DNA of 64,000 nt from Taenia hydatigena (lineage: Eukaryota > Platyhelminthes > Cestoda > Cyclophyllidea > Taeniidae). The notes below the pieces were generated by a model that saw nothing but the letters and a program-made list of their open reading frames with translations, was not told the DNA's origin and did no database searches. Position numbers and translations under genes: made by a program. This document shows positions 22,697 through 35,900 of this stretch, piece by piece. The stretch lies in NCBI GenBank assembly GCA_036345935.2, contig JADWOT020000002.1, forward strand, positions 19,310,342 through 19,374,341. Direction: 5' to 3'. How positions within the stretch are numbered: position 1 is the stretch's first letter; each line of letters opens with the position of its first letter.

Positions 22697-23789
22697 TCAC
22701 CCGAATCCTTCCTGAAAGACACTATAGGGACCACAAATTTCCAGATGCAACTTGGCTGTGAATGGCATTCCACATCACAAGGACGTTGAATAAAACTTGT
22801 GTGAGTTGAATTTATGCATCTCCTAGTGGAAACACTTGTGGTCTTCCTTCTGCCTCAGTTCTTCAAGATCGCAAAAGCTAGTCCGACTATTTGAAAGCAC
22901 TGTAGATATGTGAACTCAGTAATGCATTTCGACGGCTCCGATGGACCCAGAATCGCAGCATTTTAATGCATGAAGGCTTGAGGGTAACCTTTTATCATTG
23001 GTTTGTTAACAGGACTGGCTAAAATTGTAGCCTCTTGACTTCCGCATTGTCCACTACCGCCTTCACTGGAGTTCAGTTTACGGCCACTCACGCGGTCCAT
23101 TGATGATTCGATCTCTTGTCTATTCCCTTCTTTTTACGTGGAGACTTCCAAAGTCGCCTGACGGAAGAAGGCTTCTTTCGTTGGGAACGACTCGCAGTCT
23201 AGGCCGCTCGCTGTAGTGGCGGTCCCGCCGTTTGCGTGCTTAGTGTGCGTGACGACGTCATGGACAACGTCCTGCAGAAAGCCCCTGAGCATACAGCTGG
23301 TCTTCTCCTCCTACACGAGTCCATCCATCTTAAACGTTTATTATTCACCCAGAAGTTGATAGTTCACTTCTACCATGGTCTACAACCGCAACACCAGGAC
23401 CTTGATTAAACCCGCTGAACAGAAAGGCTCCTGATCAAATATAAAACATGGTGACCTTAGTGAACGTGGTGAAGATTACTTACCAATAAATTATCACTAA
23501 TAGCTATAAAGTTCTGCACATTACACAGCAATCGGTTGATAAGTGCCAAAGGGTGAGTGAGAAGGATAGAAGGGAGGAGAAATGGGTGTGAAGACCTGCC
23601 TTTTCTTTAAACTTCCATCAAGTGTCATTCATACTGAGCAACGGCCAATTATGCGTCCCCTGGTACACAGAGAGCAGAGCAATGTGGGAAGATTGTGCTA
23701 AGGTGGAGAGGATACCACGAGGAGGATGGAGGAAGGACTTTAACACTGCTGCTTTGTAAGCATTCAAATGGCATGCTTGTTGCCTCTGT
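22697..23789. other. No gene assigned
   Basis: Short frames only. About 23055-23125 resembles 27565-27640 (gtccac(t/c)accgcctt...ctgg), a weak short similarity of unknown meaning. Confidence 0.45.
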
Positions 23790-24330
23790 AAGTGTCCGCG
23801 CTGTCGTTAATGCCAGTTGCTGTGGCGCAGAAAAGGCATCTGCTTGAATGGTGCACATTAGGAGGCAGTTGTATCGATTTCCATCGAGTAGATGAATCCC
23901 AGCTATTACCGACCTTCAGTCTTCTGTAAGTGAACCATTCACCACCACGAAAAACTGGCTGCATTCCACCATCCACACACATATACGCACACTAAAAGCA
24001 CAGTCTTTGAGACATGGAGTGGTAAGTGCTTCAGGTGCATGAGGTGTCCTCTGTGTGTGGACAGTTCGAGGATAATTCACTTTGATGAGATGTTTATTCT
24101 CTCAGCAACTGTGGCACCCCAAGTCATTCCCACAGTCAGACAGTAAGTCAGCAAATCACCATAGACGCGCGTGGAAGTGATGCAGGAAGAACAATTTCAT
24201 AGACTGCAATCCTACTACCTATTACCCACCATTCAATGTCATCCGGATGGCAGTTGACCTCCACCACACCAATTTCATTTTTGATGTAGGAGTAGTGAAT
24301 CCACTGTTGCACCATCACTCAGGCTTGATA
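23790..24330 (-). pseudogene. R2 copy 2: decayed gene piece, minus strand
   Basis: Second copy of the block at 8110-8710, same orientation, clearly diverged. On the minus strand 24310-24150 reads SYIKNEIGVVEVNCHPDD then VIGSRIAVYEIVLPA. 23990-23880 reads in two frames, one with VFRGGEWFTYRRLKVG and one with FFVVVNGSLTED followed by a stop. 23860-23650 reads CTIQADAFSAPQQLALTT onward. Protein-like text switches frame between segments, as expected for a decayed copy or for exons with short introns not resolved here. The family is unrecognised. Confidence 0.42.
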
Positions 24331-27300
24331 GCGCTGTTGGTTGCTCTTCACAAAATGATCCTGAATAAAGCTTAGTCAAGGGAGACATGCACCTCTTCTT
24401 CGTTATTCAAAATATAGAGTCCCTTTCAGAGCAATGCCCTTCTAGTGACATGGCATCACCAAAATTGAACTTTTTAAGCTATTCGGTCACAAGTGATACG
24501 CTTCACTAATGTCTGCTACAACTTTTCCAAGCGCTGCTAAAAATATTTGACATAAAGTTGGCTCACGCTTCAGCATTGGAGCCAAGTCACGTCCCTATCC
24601 ATTTATATCAATGGATATAAGGGTTCGAAGCGAGAGCAGCGAAGAGTACTACATAAACACTGATCCATGTGGTCTGCAAGCTCCAACAAGTGACTGCAAC
24701 GGTTTCCACCGGGAACCGCATAACCACTTTCCACAGTCTGGTGTATTTTCAAGTCTATGTGACTCCGTACTGCAAGCGCAACTAGTAATCGTGAAACATC
24801 AAAGAACTTCACAATTTAAACCCGTTTGAGGCATTTAACAGCGACTAAGGGAAGACTGCAGATCGTGGACAAGCTATGCTTTGCGATTCTTATCGTAATT
24901 ATGCCTACCACCTGCTAACTGGCTGTTTCTGAGTTCTCATAGTGCTTTAGATGGTGCGAATATAAGCCGTTGTCGTTGAGTGGTCAGTCAAGCCTGTTAC
25001 CGAAGTGCTGCTGATTTGCACTGCACATGTGAGTAACGACACCAATGCTTCCTCCTCGATGCCTGTTGATGATGTTGTCTCCTTGTTGAGATGACTCGTC
25101 TGTGTGAGGGAGATGGTTAGTAAAACTTGAGCTTGCAAAATGATCCTTCATTTTGTCACGAGTTAGTCTTGCTTCTGCTAGCTCATTAAACTCTGACGAC
25201 ACTGACATCACCCAACGAACACCGTCTTTGGCCTTGCGTACGCGTCACATCGAGTGCGCCAGTAGGAAGCACATGCAGCTGATTGGCTCACACAAAGCCA
25301 CACCCTACGACAGTGGCTAAGTTCTCTCATGATTAATTTACACTTTCATTTTCCACTTCAATATCCTATCAATCTAAAGCTAATACCACGGGATCTTCAC
25401 GGTTTGATGTGTTAAAGTTCATTTGTTAAGGGCGATGTTTCCTGGTTTACAGTCTGCACATTGTGTACTTAATTATTAGACCCAAGAAAATTTTACACCA
25501 AAAATCGTTGATGTTTGCATCATTGAATGACCAGTCATATGCTGTGTCAGAGAGGAAAGGGCTTTTGAATGCGAGCATCCTTCGTACAGCACCTCTTTTG
25601 GCACTTAAAGGATCCAGTGGGATGGAAATAGGAACGAAGTCCGAGGTGGAATGTGTGGCCCTTCAGTTGGCCTGAAATGTGTCAGGGCTAGTTAAATCAG
25701 ATGCCAGCTTTAGGCTAAGGGATGGAAAATAGTCCTCGCATCATCCGCGTATTTTTATCACAACTTGCGTCAAACACAATTGTCAGGAGCGTCCAGATAG
25801 CATATGAGTTGAGAATTTTAATTTTAATCCCGATGCTGGCTAGGACAATGCGGTTTGCTTTTCATTGTCAATTATTTATTTTTCAGCACGGTCGTGACTG
25901 CAAGCCAAATCATTCACCTTTTTGGCAGTTTGGTGTGTATTTGACAGGATTGGTCATTCATTTGGGTAGGTTAAAGTGATGGCAAAATTGATAGTTTTGC
26001 AAAAAATTTAGCAACTAATTCAACTTGGCAATATAGTATTTGTGGTTTTCAAGAAGTTGAGTTGCGAACAGTAGAATTACATACATGCTGCTCCATAATT
26101 ATCGAAACACACGCAATCAACGTATAAACTTGGCACGTCGTGCGACCACTAACATTAATTCTCTCTTCACTTCCCAATTTTCATTTTTCGCTTTCCCATG
26201 TTAACCGCAAAAACCGCACGGTTCTCCTTCTGTCAGCCCAACAGCATTTGGGAAGAGTCAGGAGTGGGAAGGCAATTTTTTCGGGCTGCAGAGAAGAGAA
26301 GCCTAGACGATATTTTACTTCTAGGTGGCATCTTATGTCGCCATCTCTCCTTTTTAAGCTTTTGATGCTTTGAATTTCCGCACTGAGAGTAACTCTACTT
26401 ATGTGCATAAGTTAATTAACGAATCGTGTACTTCTGTTACCTCATGCTTCCAACTAATCATTGCAGTTTCTGGTCTTCCACCGCGATTGCAGGAATCCAA
26501 TCAATTCTTACTGCTCCGTTCAACTCCTTTCAGCAAAACAAGGCCACAGCAGCTACAAAAAGTGTCCCAGGTTCGACACATCCACTGCAAATAAAAGGAT
26601 GGGTTGGAAGCCATTGTGACGCTTTAACCTTGATCCCCACTTTTGCTTCACCAGACTGCATGCTTCCCTTCTTTGTCGTCAATAAGTCGCCTTTACCCAA
26701 TTGAGATGCAGCAGATCCGCTGATAAACTGACAACATTTGGCGAGGAGAGTGTGCATGGCTGATGATTGCACAAAGTGGGGAATGGCGAGGCGGATTAAT
26801 CAACGGTTGGACTGTGTGAAGTACCATTCTGCAGGGCGATCGCAGTGAACTCTCGGTCCTACAAACGAGCCACCATGTGCCACGTTGGCGGCAAATCTGA
26901 GCTAAGCCTGTTAATTTAATGACAGTCCATGCGTTAATCCGTCCATCCATCCATTCCATATTCTTCTGTCAGTCTGTCTGACCATCCATCTCAAAATATT
27001 TTGCTACTTTGAACCAAGGCAGAAACGCGGTTTAGTGGGAATTGACGATCCGTTTCTCCATCACTGATCAGAACACCAACAGTCTGTTCGGTGTTTTTTT
27101 TGTGTTTTTGGGAGGGGCATGAAAATTTAATCAAGACAACTGATTGGCTCTCACAAATTCTGTCCGATTTTCACCCGAAAAGGTTTTGACTTGTCTAAAA
27201 ATTTCCTTTCATAACTCTGGTGTGAAAATAGCCCACTTCGCTAACTTGGGCATTGTCCTGTCCTAGTTGTCGTCGTCGTAGTCGCCTTACGAGCCTGATT

Positions 27301-27416
27301 GTGTCACAGTTAGGACGCTCTAAACGCAGTATTTTCGGTTGTCAAGATGCATTAAAGCAGATGTGACCGAAAAAAGCGAAATTGTGGCAAGAAATCGTTA
27401 AAGTTAGTTGATTTGA
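24331..27416. other. No gene assigned
   Basis: Only short frames. The most protein-like are minus-strand 24812-24603, which starts with a real ATG (MKFFDVSRLLVALAVRSH), and plus-strand 25488-25675 (ASILRTAPLLALKGSSG, ending in TGA). Neither has convincing splice sites or a known match. Confidence 0.4.
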
Positions 27417-27738
27417 TTGCTCTCGGAGGCACTCCCACCTACGACCATCTCGCATAATTCACCAAACAACGCAAAACCTATCCATCAACCTGTTTCGGAT
27501 TCTCCGGAATCGCCAAATTTAATGCCACTGTTTAGTACTGTATCCACCAATTCCTTGCTGCCGTCAAATCCACATCGTCCACCACCGCCTTTGCTGGGGT
27601 TCTTTTTGCGGTCCCCAAGCCATTCGATTGAATTCAACCGTCAGAAGGAAACCTGCTGTGCAAACACCAGAGAACACGTATTGTTTAATGTAAAATGTAA
27701 CTATTTTGCAACTTTTGGGCCCTGCCTGGGAAGAATGG
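27417..27738 (+). CDS. Candidate exon ending in a consensus donor
   Basis: The frame is open from just after a stop at about 27414 to GAATG|gtgagtaa. It is Pro/Ser/Asn-rich (PVSDSPESPNLMPLFSTVS, NPHRPPPPLLGFF), followed by a Cys-containing segment (CANTREHVLFNVKCNYFA). The donor is near consensus. No clear acceptor marks its start, and the first ATG-coded Met lies inside. No family is recognised. The low-complexity half could be open by chance in this C-rich stretch. Confidence 0.3.
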
Positions 27739-30700
27739 TGAGTAAATGTTAGGATGACTTCTGCATGTCATTTCTTCATTTGACTTCCAGAAGAAAAGAG
27801 AGAATCACAAACAAATTCCCACAAACCACGCAGTTGGCAATAAATTAGGCATTCGAATTGAGGCAAAATAAGAACAGCGTCATTGTTTACTCGATCAAAA
27901 CCATCACTGTGCTTGTAATCTCTCCCACCAAGCTCAGTGGTATCATAAATGCGGTGTCTCGCATTTGTATGGGATGCTCCCTGGCCAAATATTTTAGTTT
28001 TAGCTTGTTCCGTATGAGATGACCACATTCAAATAGCAGGGTACTCTTCTTTGGCATGGCTAATGCGATGCGCTCCTAAACATCCCATGCAATTTGGCTT
28101 CAATTAAAATCGCGACTCTCCACCCTTCTGTCTCGCCTAGTTGCATTTGGATGCTCTCTGATTCGGTAGCAACAACTCAGGCTTATCGATCGCGACTTGC
28201 CGCCATCGTCGCTTGCAACGCATCGCCGCTTTTGGCGCACTTCGTTTTTACGTGGTTACATAGATAACAAGGATTGCAGGTAGTCAACGAGACAAATTGT
28301 CCCCACCTGAACTGTAAGCTGATACTGGCTTGACGTTTCACGTTACCTATTGTGCCTTTGCTACCGAATTTCTCCTGCTGTGCTGGATTCAAGCTGACAA
28401 TTTCGGTAGTTCCTTCTTTGCAAATCAAGATGTTTACTCCAATCTAATGCAAAGCAATAAAGTAAGAGAGGCACAGGATCAAAAATTGGGCTAGGTGCTG
28501 CAGTGGTGGCGGTGTGTTGAGTTCAATCCAAATAGCCATCCAACGAACAACCAAGGGAGAGAGTACTTCGTCCAGTATGGAACCGTCAATCTGGTCGTCT
28601 AAAAGGACAGGTTTGAAGGGGGCAATGAGACGAATGTGCCTTTGCACTCAGATACACTCAAGGACACACGCGCACCGCCTACCTGAATCCGTGCTACTCC
28701 ATCTAATGCGGCTCTCTAAAAAAGCGAAAGGGGGAAATGGGCAGTGACACATACACACACACACACAAATTTCGGACAGACAGACAGACAGAAGATGACA
28801 CACATAGTGAACAGAGTGCAGGTGGACTTAAGGGAGGAGTGTATGTGCTTACCCCTTAGTGTAGGGCGCCACGCTGGCACAATCTCTACAAGAAGAACAA
28901 AGAGAACAGTGAGATGGGCGCCCAACAGTTTGGCCAGCCTGCAAATGACAAAGTAAGAAGCAGAAGCAACACACTCACCTTTGCTCTTGAGAGTGCAAAC
29001 GTAAGGGTAGGGGATGGAACAAAGCCGAGATGGTACGGAACAAACTAAAGCGACAATATCAAGATGGAGATGGAAGGTGTTTGGCAACCCAATCTAAGCT
29101 ATGATATTACAACCGTTAGTCATCAGTACAGTGTGGTTTAGTCCGAATCAGTCTAGTCTATGCTAGTTTGTTCTAGGTTATGGATTTTGGCACTTTTTGT
29201 TCATGCCATAATCAAAGGTGAGACCAGTGGTGAGATGAAGAGGACTTACTAAGAGGGTGTCTGCAGAGGATGAGGTGGAAGGACGAGGCAGGGTCGACTT
29301 GATAATGGGCTTGAAGTAGATGAGGAGAACAAAATCAAGAGGGAGCCAGAGGAACAAGGCATTCTCGTGGTGCTAAAGTGGAAAGCTAAAGGTAAGGAAA
29401 TAAAATCCAGGCGACTACGCACTTATCTTCTTCAGGTGACTTAAATACATGCAGCACATAAGGTGAGACATAATGCAAGACGCACTAATTGGGAGCATAT
29501 CGAGCGCGGTGGAGGACAAAGGTGACATTCACCAAGGACGCGTTGGAGTGAAGCGCGAGAAAGAAGGAGGAGACAGGTGGGATCCCATCTTTCCATTCCG
29601 AGAACGCCATCAGACCGAGTTCTTGTTTGTGCACTATGACCCCTAATATCTAAGAGAAAGAAAGAAAAAGCCTCATTTTATATCGCATGAAGTTGTGTCG
29701 GGCCAATTAGGTAGGCCAAATGAGGGTATTGCAGTTAACCTGAATGGTATCGTAGGAAGATGCCTCCGAACATGAGGCTCTATAAGCCCGAGTCTATCTT
29801 TCCTAATTTATCTAGCCTAGGTGGCTAATTTAGTCTGCTACATTGCAGTGCAATCTAATGTGATATAGTTGGGCCTAGTCTTGAGTACCGTGCTACAGTG
29901 TTTCCACAATATGATATGGATATGAGGCACCTTGTTGCACTACACTAGGTCTACTGCTGCCACTGTTTATTTAGTGCGATTATAAGCAAGTGCAGCACAG
30001 TGAACACAGTGCAAGACATGCATTTAATTAAAGGAATCAGCTACATACCCCAAAAGCTATCTTTGCAGCTAAAATATGGATGCCTTTAATGCACATTACC
30101 ATGCTTGGACGAATCCTTGCCTCGCATCACAAACGACATTAGAGGCGCATGCAGTTTGTCCGGGGACTTGAAGTGACCTGCATGTTCAGCTGAAAGAGAC
30201 AAAGGAATGATTGCGCTAGAGGCGAAGCAGAGTGAGTGAGAGAGGGGGAAGGATGATTGCAAGTAGACACCGTTGGATGACTCTGCACGGTGCTTTAGTG
30301 TAGCCTTCTCTGTTTCCTCCCTTTCTCTCATCTTTCCTTGAATCGATTCATTTACCCACTCACCTAGCTGCTTCACTGAGTTAAATATAAAGCATTCAAC
30401 TTAGTGGAGGGAATGTGAATTTCATGTCAATGGCATACTTGAAGAGACTAAGCTCAGCTATCTTCTTCTACGTGTTTAACATGGGATAACAAATGTAATA
30501 ATAGCAACATGACGCACATAAGTGAAGCAAGGGAGAAAAAAAGGAAGGTGGCATAAGGGAAGATGAGGAGGGTTAGGTATCACAACGTACCCTTAAGTTC
30601 TACTATATCTATCTGTTTTGATCCTTCGACGTCCTAAAAACGGCGGGGTTGGATGTGGAACTGACGAAGAAACGAGGATGAAGACGACGGAAGTAGAGAA

Positions 30701-31639
30701 CAAAAAGAAGACCGGAGGCAAATAGAAAACGATGTAAAACAGAGGGATTGATGAAGAACTGAATAGCACGAACGGCACGGTGAAGCAAAATGAATAGAAG
30801 CAGGTGAATTAAGGCGCAGAAGAACATGTCGGAAGGTTAGCTGCGTGAGTATGATTGACCTCTTTCAATCTGACACCTGTAAATCGATTACTTGCATGCG
30901 TCGCGTGGTGGTTGGCTCCTGATTCAGCCGACTGGTGTGGGCTTTGCACACTATTTCTTGTTGGCGGTGCTTTTGCAAGGCCAAGCATCACCTGCCTTTG
31001 CGCTCGTTCATCCTAAGCCATTTTCCTGAATTATTGTGCATGCAAAGAGGACAATACTAATGCGCTTCGATTTAAATGTGTCGCCTTATCAAGATTGGCA
31101 TTCCTCGACCTCTTGTTATCATGCTTTTCTTTATGCTGTTTGCCCTTTGAGTATTTAGGTACTTCTCTACTCTATCAAGTTTTCACCTCAATCTGGATGA
31201 AGTAAAATAGCAACAGATGGAGAAAGTAGCCCAAGGGAAGGAGATAGACGAGTGGGATGATGCTCTGCTCTTTTGGTGAAATGTTCCTCTACATATCGTG
31301 ACTCGAAATTGTCAATGCGCTACTTTACAAGTACGACCTCCTAGACAAACATAGCTAGACGAATGCTAGATTTGCCTACTGCACAAATCTATCATAGATT
31401 TCGACGATAATCGTCTTAGCTTATTCACTTACAATATCAGCCAGTTGCCTCTGCGGACATGAAATGGCCATGAGTAGAGTGGACCTACAAATAGTAACAT
31501 TAGTTTTCAAAATGGCCTGGCTCTTCTGCACAATAAGGTAAATGGGTACAAAATCGTTTTGCAACAAAACATAGTGGATGAGTCAAAACACTCGTACACC
31601 GAGCTGTACTAATATCGCATTTGAAGATACCCTATGAAA
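27739..31639. other. Non-coding stretch with short microsatellites
   Basis: No coding supported. It contains the AC and ACAG runs listed separately, and around 29100-30000 many short repeats of tagtcta-type sequence. Longer frames here, such as minus-strand 29087-28716, read through the AC run and look like chance. Confidence 0.5.
28752..28791. repeat. (AC)n then (ACAG)n microsatellites
   Basis: A pure AC run (about 28752-28767) is followed after 6 bases by four to five ACAG units (about 28774-28791), read directly. Confidence 0.9.
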
Positions 31640-31990
31640 ATAGGCATGTTTTTACAACAGTCGCCAGTATTGCGCAACAAAATCTTAAAATGAATGCTAA
31701 AATCATTTTGCTAAAATTGTTTTCTACTTACCCATTTCAGCCCAACTCGTCGTGGGTCGAATGGATCAGTGAATGGACAGACCGGTTGACTAGACAGACA
31801 GCCTATCTGCAATGAACGCACAGCAGGTGGTCTCATCGATTGTATTGATCCAACATCCATCGACCAACCACCGAAGGCGGATGAGTCAGCAACAAGGCAT
31901 CTGCTGAGAAGAGCACAAGCCACTTACGCATTCGATGGTGGATTGAACAAGCCTTCGAGTAGAGGCTGTTAATGAAATGGGCGGCGGGAA
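31640..31990 (+). pseudogene. R3 copy A: decayed exon copy
   Basis: Matches 35500-35900 in reverse orientation. After the acceptor ttacccatttcag the frame reads QPNSSWVEWISEWTDRL and then hits TGA. A frame shift of the same sequence continues as CNERTAGGLIDCIDPTSID and KADESATRHLLRRAQATYAF. In copy B the matching exon stays in frame to RLYGQPIRDNYA and a GTAAGT donor, so copy A carries an indel after RL. The parent protein is not recognised. The long open second half (to TAA at about 31970) is better preserved here than in copy B. Confidence 0.5.
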
Positions 31991-34448
31991 GAGGAAGGCA
32001 AGAAAAGGACAAGCAGAAGGAACAGTAGCAGAATTTTTAAGATTGCTCGAATAAATAAGTATCAAATTGATCGATTAGATAAGTCGTAGTCAGAATCCTC
32101 AAATGCATTTGCCATCAACTACGACAGAGCATCCATACAGAATGTAAGCGCAGTGCAGTTTATAGGCAGAAGTGCATAAGATGGCAGCATCATTTGCATA
32201 ACCGCCATCTGCGATCATTACTAGCATATTTTCAACTGACAAATGTCCCTTTACTGACTGTCAGTTCATCACCAGTGTTAGATAAATGACTCCCTTACAA
32301 TTTCACATATGGCCCACGCTAAAACCCAACTTAACCACCGACCCTGCTAATAATGTCAACTCGCATGCTAGTTTTGTCAAGCGATGACTGCTAAGCACCA
32401 AATTAGTACTATTGACACCCCAGCTAGCAGGGTGACGTGTGCGGTGATGGAGATGTGGCTGTGTGCGCCGTGCTCATTATTCTTCACGGGCAAATGAAAC
32501 TAAAACATATGAAGCACCTGAAAGAAGAGTAAATGCGTGGGCAAATCTCTATCAGCAAGAAGTCGCCTCACTGGTCGCTCGAATATCGTATCAGCGATAG
32601 CAGCAGCGGTCAAAGCCACCCACCCATCCACCAGCCAACCAATCTGACCTCAATGAGCGCTTCAATTTCACCGCCCTATCCTTCCTAGGAGATGTAGATC
32701 GTACGCTACTCATCAACTGCGAATCTAAACCTCTGCCAGTGTTATGAGTGGGTATGTAGGCATTTTCACACGGTTGGGGAAGCGCACTCAACCACAGAGA
32801 AGACCAGAGTCGACAAAGAGGGAGTCTACGTGCTGACAACGCATTAAGGCACCACTGCTACCACATTGATGTTTTCATTTTACGACCGAAAGATGGAGGC
32901 GTCAAAGAAGGCAACGCTGTGCATGCGGAAATGTCTTGAAATGCAACTAACCATGGTAAGACTGCAATGATCCAAAACCGGCGAGAAACGCGTGGTTAGT
33001 GAGGACAAAATGCTTCTACTTCGAAACCAACACAGACGCGCCGCAACAACAGAAGGCCAATTCCTATAAAAAGAGCTACCAAAACGACGTCCACCACAAA
33101 GTTGTGAGGCCCACAAATTTACGCATCACAGGGTTAGACTTCACACTCGCCTTCGGATTGAATTTTACACTATTCACTTGCTCATGCTCGATAAGCAGAC
33201 CATTGCAATGCGGTAACGTAAATGTGCAATTTAGTAAAGAGGACTTGAGTTCTGGCATAATCTCGCCAAGGAAAGCCAAAAACAGCGCATAGGATAGCAG
33301 ATACAGAAGGTGTCTTCCTCACAGGAAACTTCCTCCCGACACCTCGGCAGTTGCACAGCTTAAGTAGTCACACTAACTGCGTTCGGTTGGTTGGTCAAAC
33401 AGGCCAATGGCTTCTAAATAACCACAAAACGCAGTCTCCCTTCATCCACCTTGCTACCATTGATGCGGTGCTGAGGAACACATGTCACACGCATATGTGC
33501 TGTGATGGCCAAGGGTAGTAGGACAGAGGATGGAAGGTATTAAGAAAGTGGCAAACACTCACATAACTAATACGGTCGCCTTATTATCCAGTCCCGATGA
33601 GACACGACAAATAGAAGAAATGTCAAACATTCCTATCGCTCATGTCAGGACATTATATTGTTTTGGGCTGCATGAGTGCGCTCCGACAACTCATAAGCCG
33701 TCTCATTTGTTCCTCTCATTGTCTAATTTAGCTCACGAAAACGCAACGTTCACGACGGGACGTTTACACATTAAATTTGCTTCCTTTCTTTGGTTGTGGC
33801 CTCTTCTATTCCTTCCCTCTCTCATGCTGGGGGCCAGAGGAGGGTCCAAACACCCAAAAAAATGCAACACAGATAATGGCAATGAGAAACAAGTCTCACT
33901 TGTTATCATGATTCTACGTAGCCCCTGCAGATTCCACGTCCCGACACAGATGCGACTCCGACATTGACAGTCAAACTCAGGTCAGACGATTGTCACAAAA
34001 GCACACTTGTAATAAAAAACCACCCTTCAAAATGGGTGACCGCCTAGAAACTGCCATCGCAATCACCCACCCACTTGCTACAACCTGCGTCGCAAGCACG
34101 TGACAACTGAATTATTTTACCTTAACCTGATAATACACTCCTCGCCATCCACTCACAGACGACTGAGCACAAACACCGGCTTGTCCACACAGTATTTAGC
34201 AATCATTGCACCTCCTCACCACAACCAACTAACAAAGCACATACACATCCACAACCAAATAACGAACCACCTTGGCTGTGGAAGTGGTCTGTTTCTCTCC
34301 GATAAGGTAGACGTCTCATAACTGCCAACGTCTCCAAAACAGACAGCTTGCGTTACTTGAAATCACGGAGGGTGCAACCGCCTCAGGACACATTACTACT
34401 GCCTCCCACCAGGCTAAAAATTCAGCCCATTGTGTATGGTGCTGACGG
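31991..34448. other. No gene assigned
   Basis: Only short or unsupported frames, including 145 codons on the plus strand at 33530-33967 with a mixed composition and no splice context. No repeat was recognised. Confidence 0.45.
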
Positions 34449-34763
34449 CCTAGAACTACATGTGAATGGAAATTAGTAATATTCCACTACAGGCAAATAC
34501 TGCTAGAGCCTGTAAAATGCAACCTCAAAGCAATCGTTCCTCTCAACACTCCTGACCAAGCAGCCGTGCACCGCTTGTCCCACCAATTTCAAGTTCCCAT
34601 TCAACTACACAGCCAATTAACGGATATCTTAATTTCGACGTCACAACAAATTGAGCGTCAGCTCCCAATTTACCTCATGTCACTTGACTCGTTCGTTTCC
34701 AAAGGCGAGCAAAGTACGTCTAACACTGGTCAACCACACACATCCTGGACCGATTGCCGGTAG
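34449..34763 (+). CDS. Candidate exon or chance open frame
   Basis: About 104 open codons end at TAG 34761-34763, with an internal acceptor at about 34491 (attccactacag). Downstream of it the frame reads QILLEPVKCNLKAIVPLNTP and QLTDILISTSQQIERQLPIY, which is protein-like with amphipathic spacing. A C-rich composition keeps stops rare here, so chance cannot be excluded. No family is recognised. Confidence 0.28.
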   Translation, partial: PRTTCEWKLVIFHYRQILLEPVKCNLKAIVPLNTPDQAAVHRLSHQFQVPIQLHSQLTDILISTSQQIERQLPIYLMSLDSFVSKGEQSTSNTGQPHTSWTDCR

Positions 34764-35118
34764 TTAAATAATATACTTACCTCACGTCTATGTAACGACC
34801 TAGACAAACGACATTCACCATAGCCAACCACTTACAAATGTCCATATATCCGAAAATAACACCTGCAGACTCAAAGTAAAATGCACATTCGAGCCTATCG
34901 CCACACTCAATTAGAGGAAAAGGATCTATCCGAGCAATTTGGAAGGACTTCAAATAAGTATTGGTTATCTTATTCCTCTTGCCATTTTCCTTTTCTCTTA
35001 TTCTGTTCTCTCCATTTCATGAATGCAAAAATGCATTTGTTTTGTACACTTTATTTAGTCATTCATCCGTTGATTTATTGATGAATTCTACCGTTCTACC
35101 CATTCCGTGGGGTTAATT

Positions 35119-35188
35119 TCTTCTCCTTCTCCTCCTTCTTCTTCATCTCTCTTTTCCTTTCTCCTCTTCCTCATTCTCCTTCACGCAG
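35119..35188 (+). promoter_or_regulatory. Long pyrimidine tract with tandem 3' splice sites
   Basis: About 70 bases of almost pure C/T run into cacgcag (AG at 35187-35188) and, 8 bases later, acttgcag (AG at 35195-35196). This is what a strong eukaryotic 3' splice site looks like, with two competing AGs. Confidence 0.55.
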
Positions 35189-35385
35189 ACTTGCAGGTGA
35201 GCTATAAAGTAGAGGACTTCCTCATTCCCCATCACAAGGAGAGTGAGGCGCAGGGAGAAGGGACAGCTATGGCAGCCATCAGCGGTAGCATGGCTACATC
35301 GTTGAGGTTGGATGCTCCCGGATACCCCACTCCCTTCTCTCCCAACTACGAGGTCGGTGCCTGGTGGGCAGGTGGGGACGACTGA
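35189..35385 (+). CDS. Candidate terminal exon, unknown protein
   Basis: Behind the pyrimidine tract the frame reads DLQVSYKVEDFLIPHHKESE, then MAAISGSMATSLRLDAPGYP and NYEVGAWWAGGDD, ending at TGA 35383-35385. The strong acceptor and the tail-like end support a last exon. The upstream exon was not found, and the stop lies about 115 bp before R3 copy B, which is on the other strand. No family is recognised. Confidence 0.4.
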
Positions 35386-35499
35386 GTGCAGTCAAGGCAA
35401 GTAACAACCACCATATACGGGTCATCATTGGCCGTCCCGTTCGAGTGAAGGCACGCGTCGGGGGATACTACTCCCCCACCCATCCTCTCATCGGCTCGC

Positions 35500-35900
35500 G
35501 ACATCGTTAGCCCAGACAGCATGTCGCATGAGTGAATTCCGCCCACCCACCCACCTCTCTTAACTCTCTACCGTCGAATTCTCTCTCATTTGGCAGTTGG
35601 GTCGAAGGCTCGCCAACAGTTCCCTCGCCTTTCGATAAGTGCTGCTAAGCTTCGCCCAAATGCGTCAATGACTCATCCACCTTAAGTTGTTAGTCGATGG
35701 TTGAATCAATGCAATCAATAATATCACTTACCGCGTAGTTGTCGCGTATTGGTTGTCCGTATAATCGGTTGATCCAATCACGGATCCATTCGACCCACGG
35801 CGAGTTGGGCTGTGACTAATCACACGGGTGGGTGAGTAGAAAATGATTTTAACATTTACTGAAGATTATTTTGCGCAGGACTGTCAATCATTTTAAAAAC
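35500..35900 (-). pseudogene. R3 copy B: exon with donor, then decayed
   Basis: On the minus strand, after the acceptor gtgtgattagtcacag the frame reads QPNSPWVEWIRDWINRLYGQ then PIRDNYA and a consensus gtaagt donor (about 35815-35733). Sequence after the donor still matches copy A's coding-like second half (DCIDSTID) but contains stops. Either this copy gained a splice donor where copy A reads on, or the second half decayed here. The parent is unrecognised. The W-EW--DW spacing resembles the VILWLSDWVREKLGLPG text in R2 copy 1, but this is a weak impression. Confidence 0.45.

Noticed and set aside
28716..29087. 123-codon minus-strand frame
   Set aside because: Runs through the AC microsatellite; composition and lack of splice sites suggest chance.
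33530..33967. 145-codon plus-strand frame
   Set aside because: No splice context, start context or recognisable segment; residue mix looks random.
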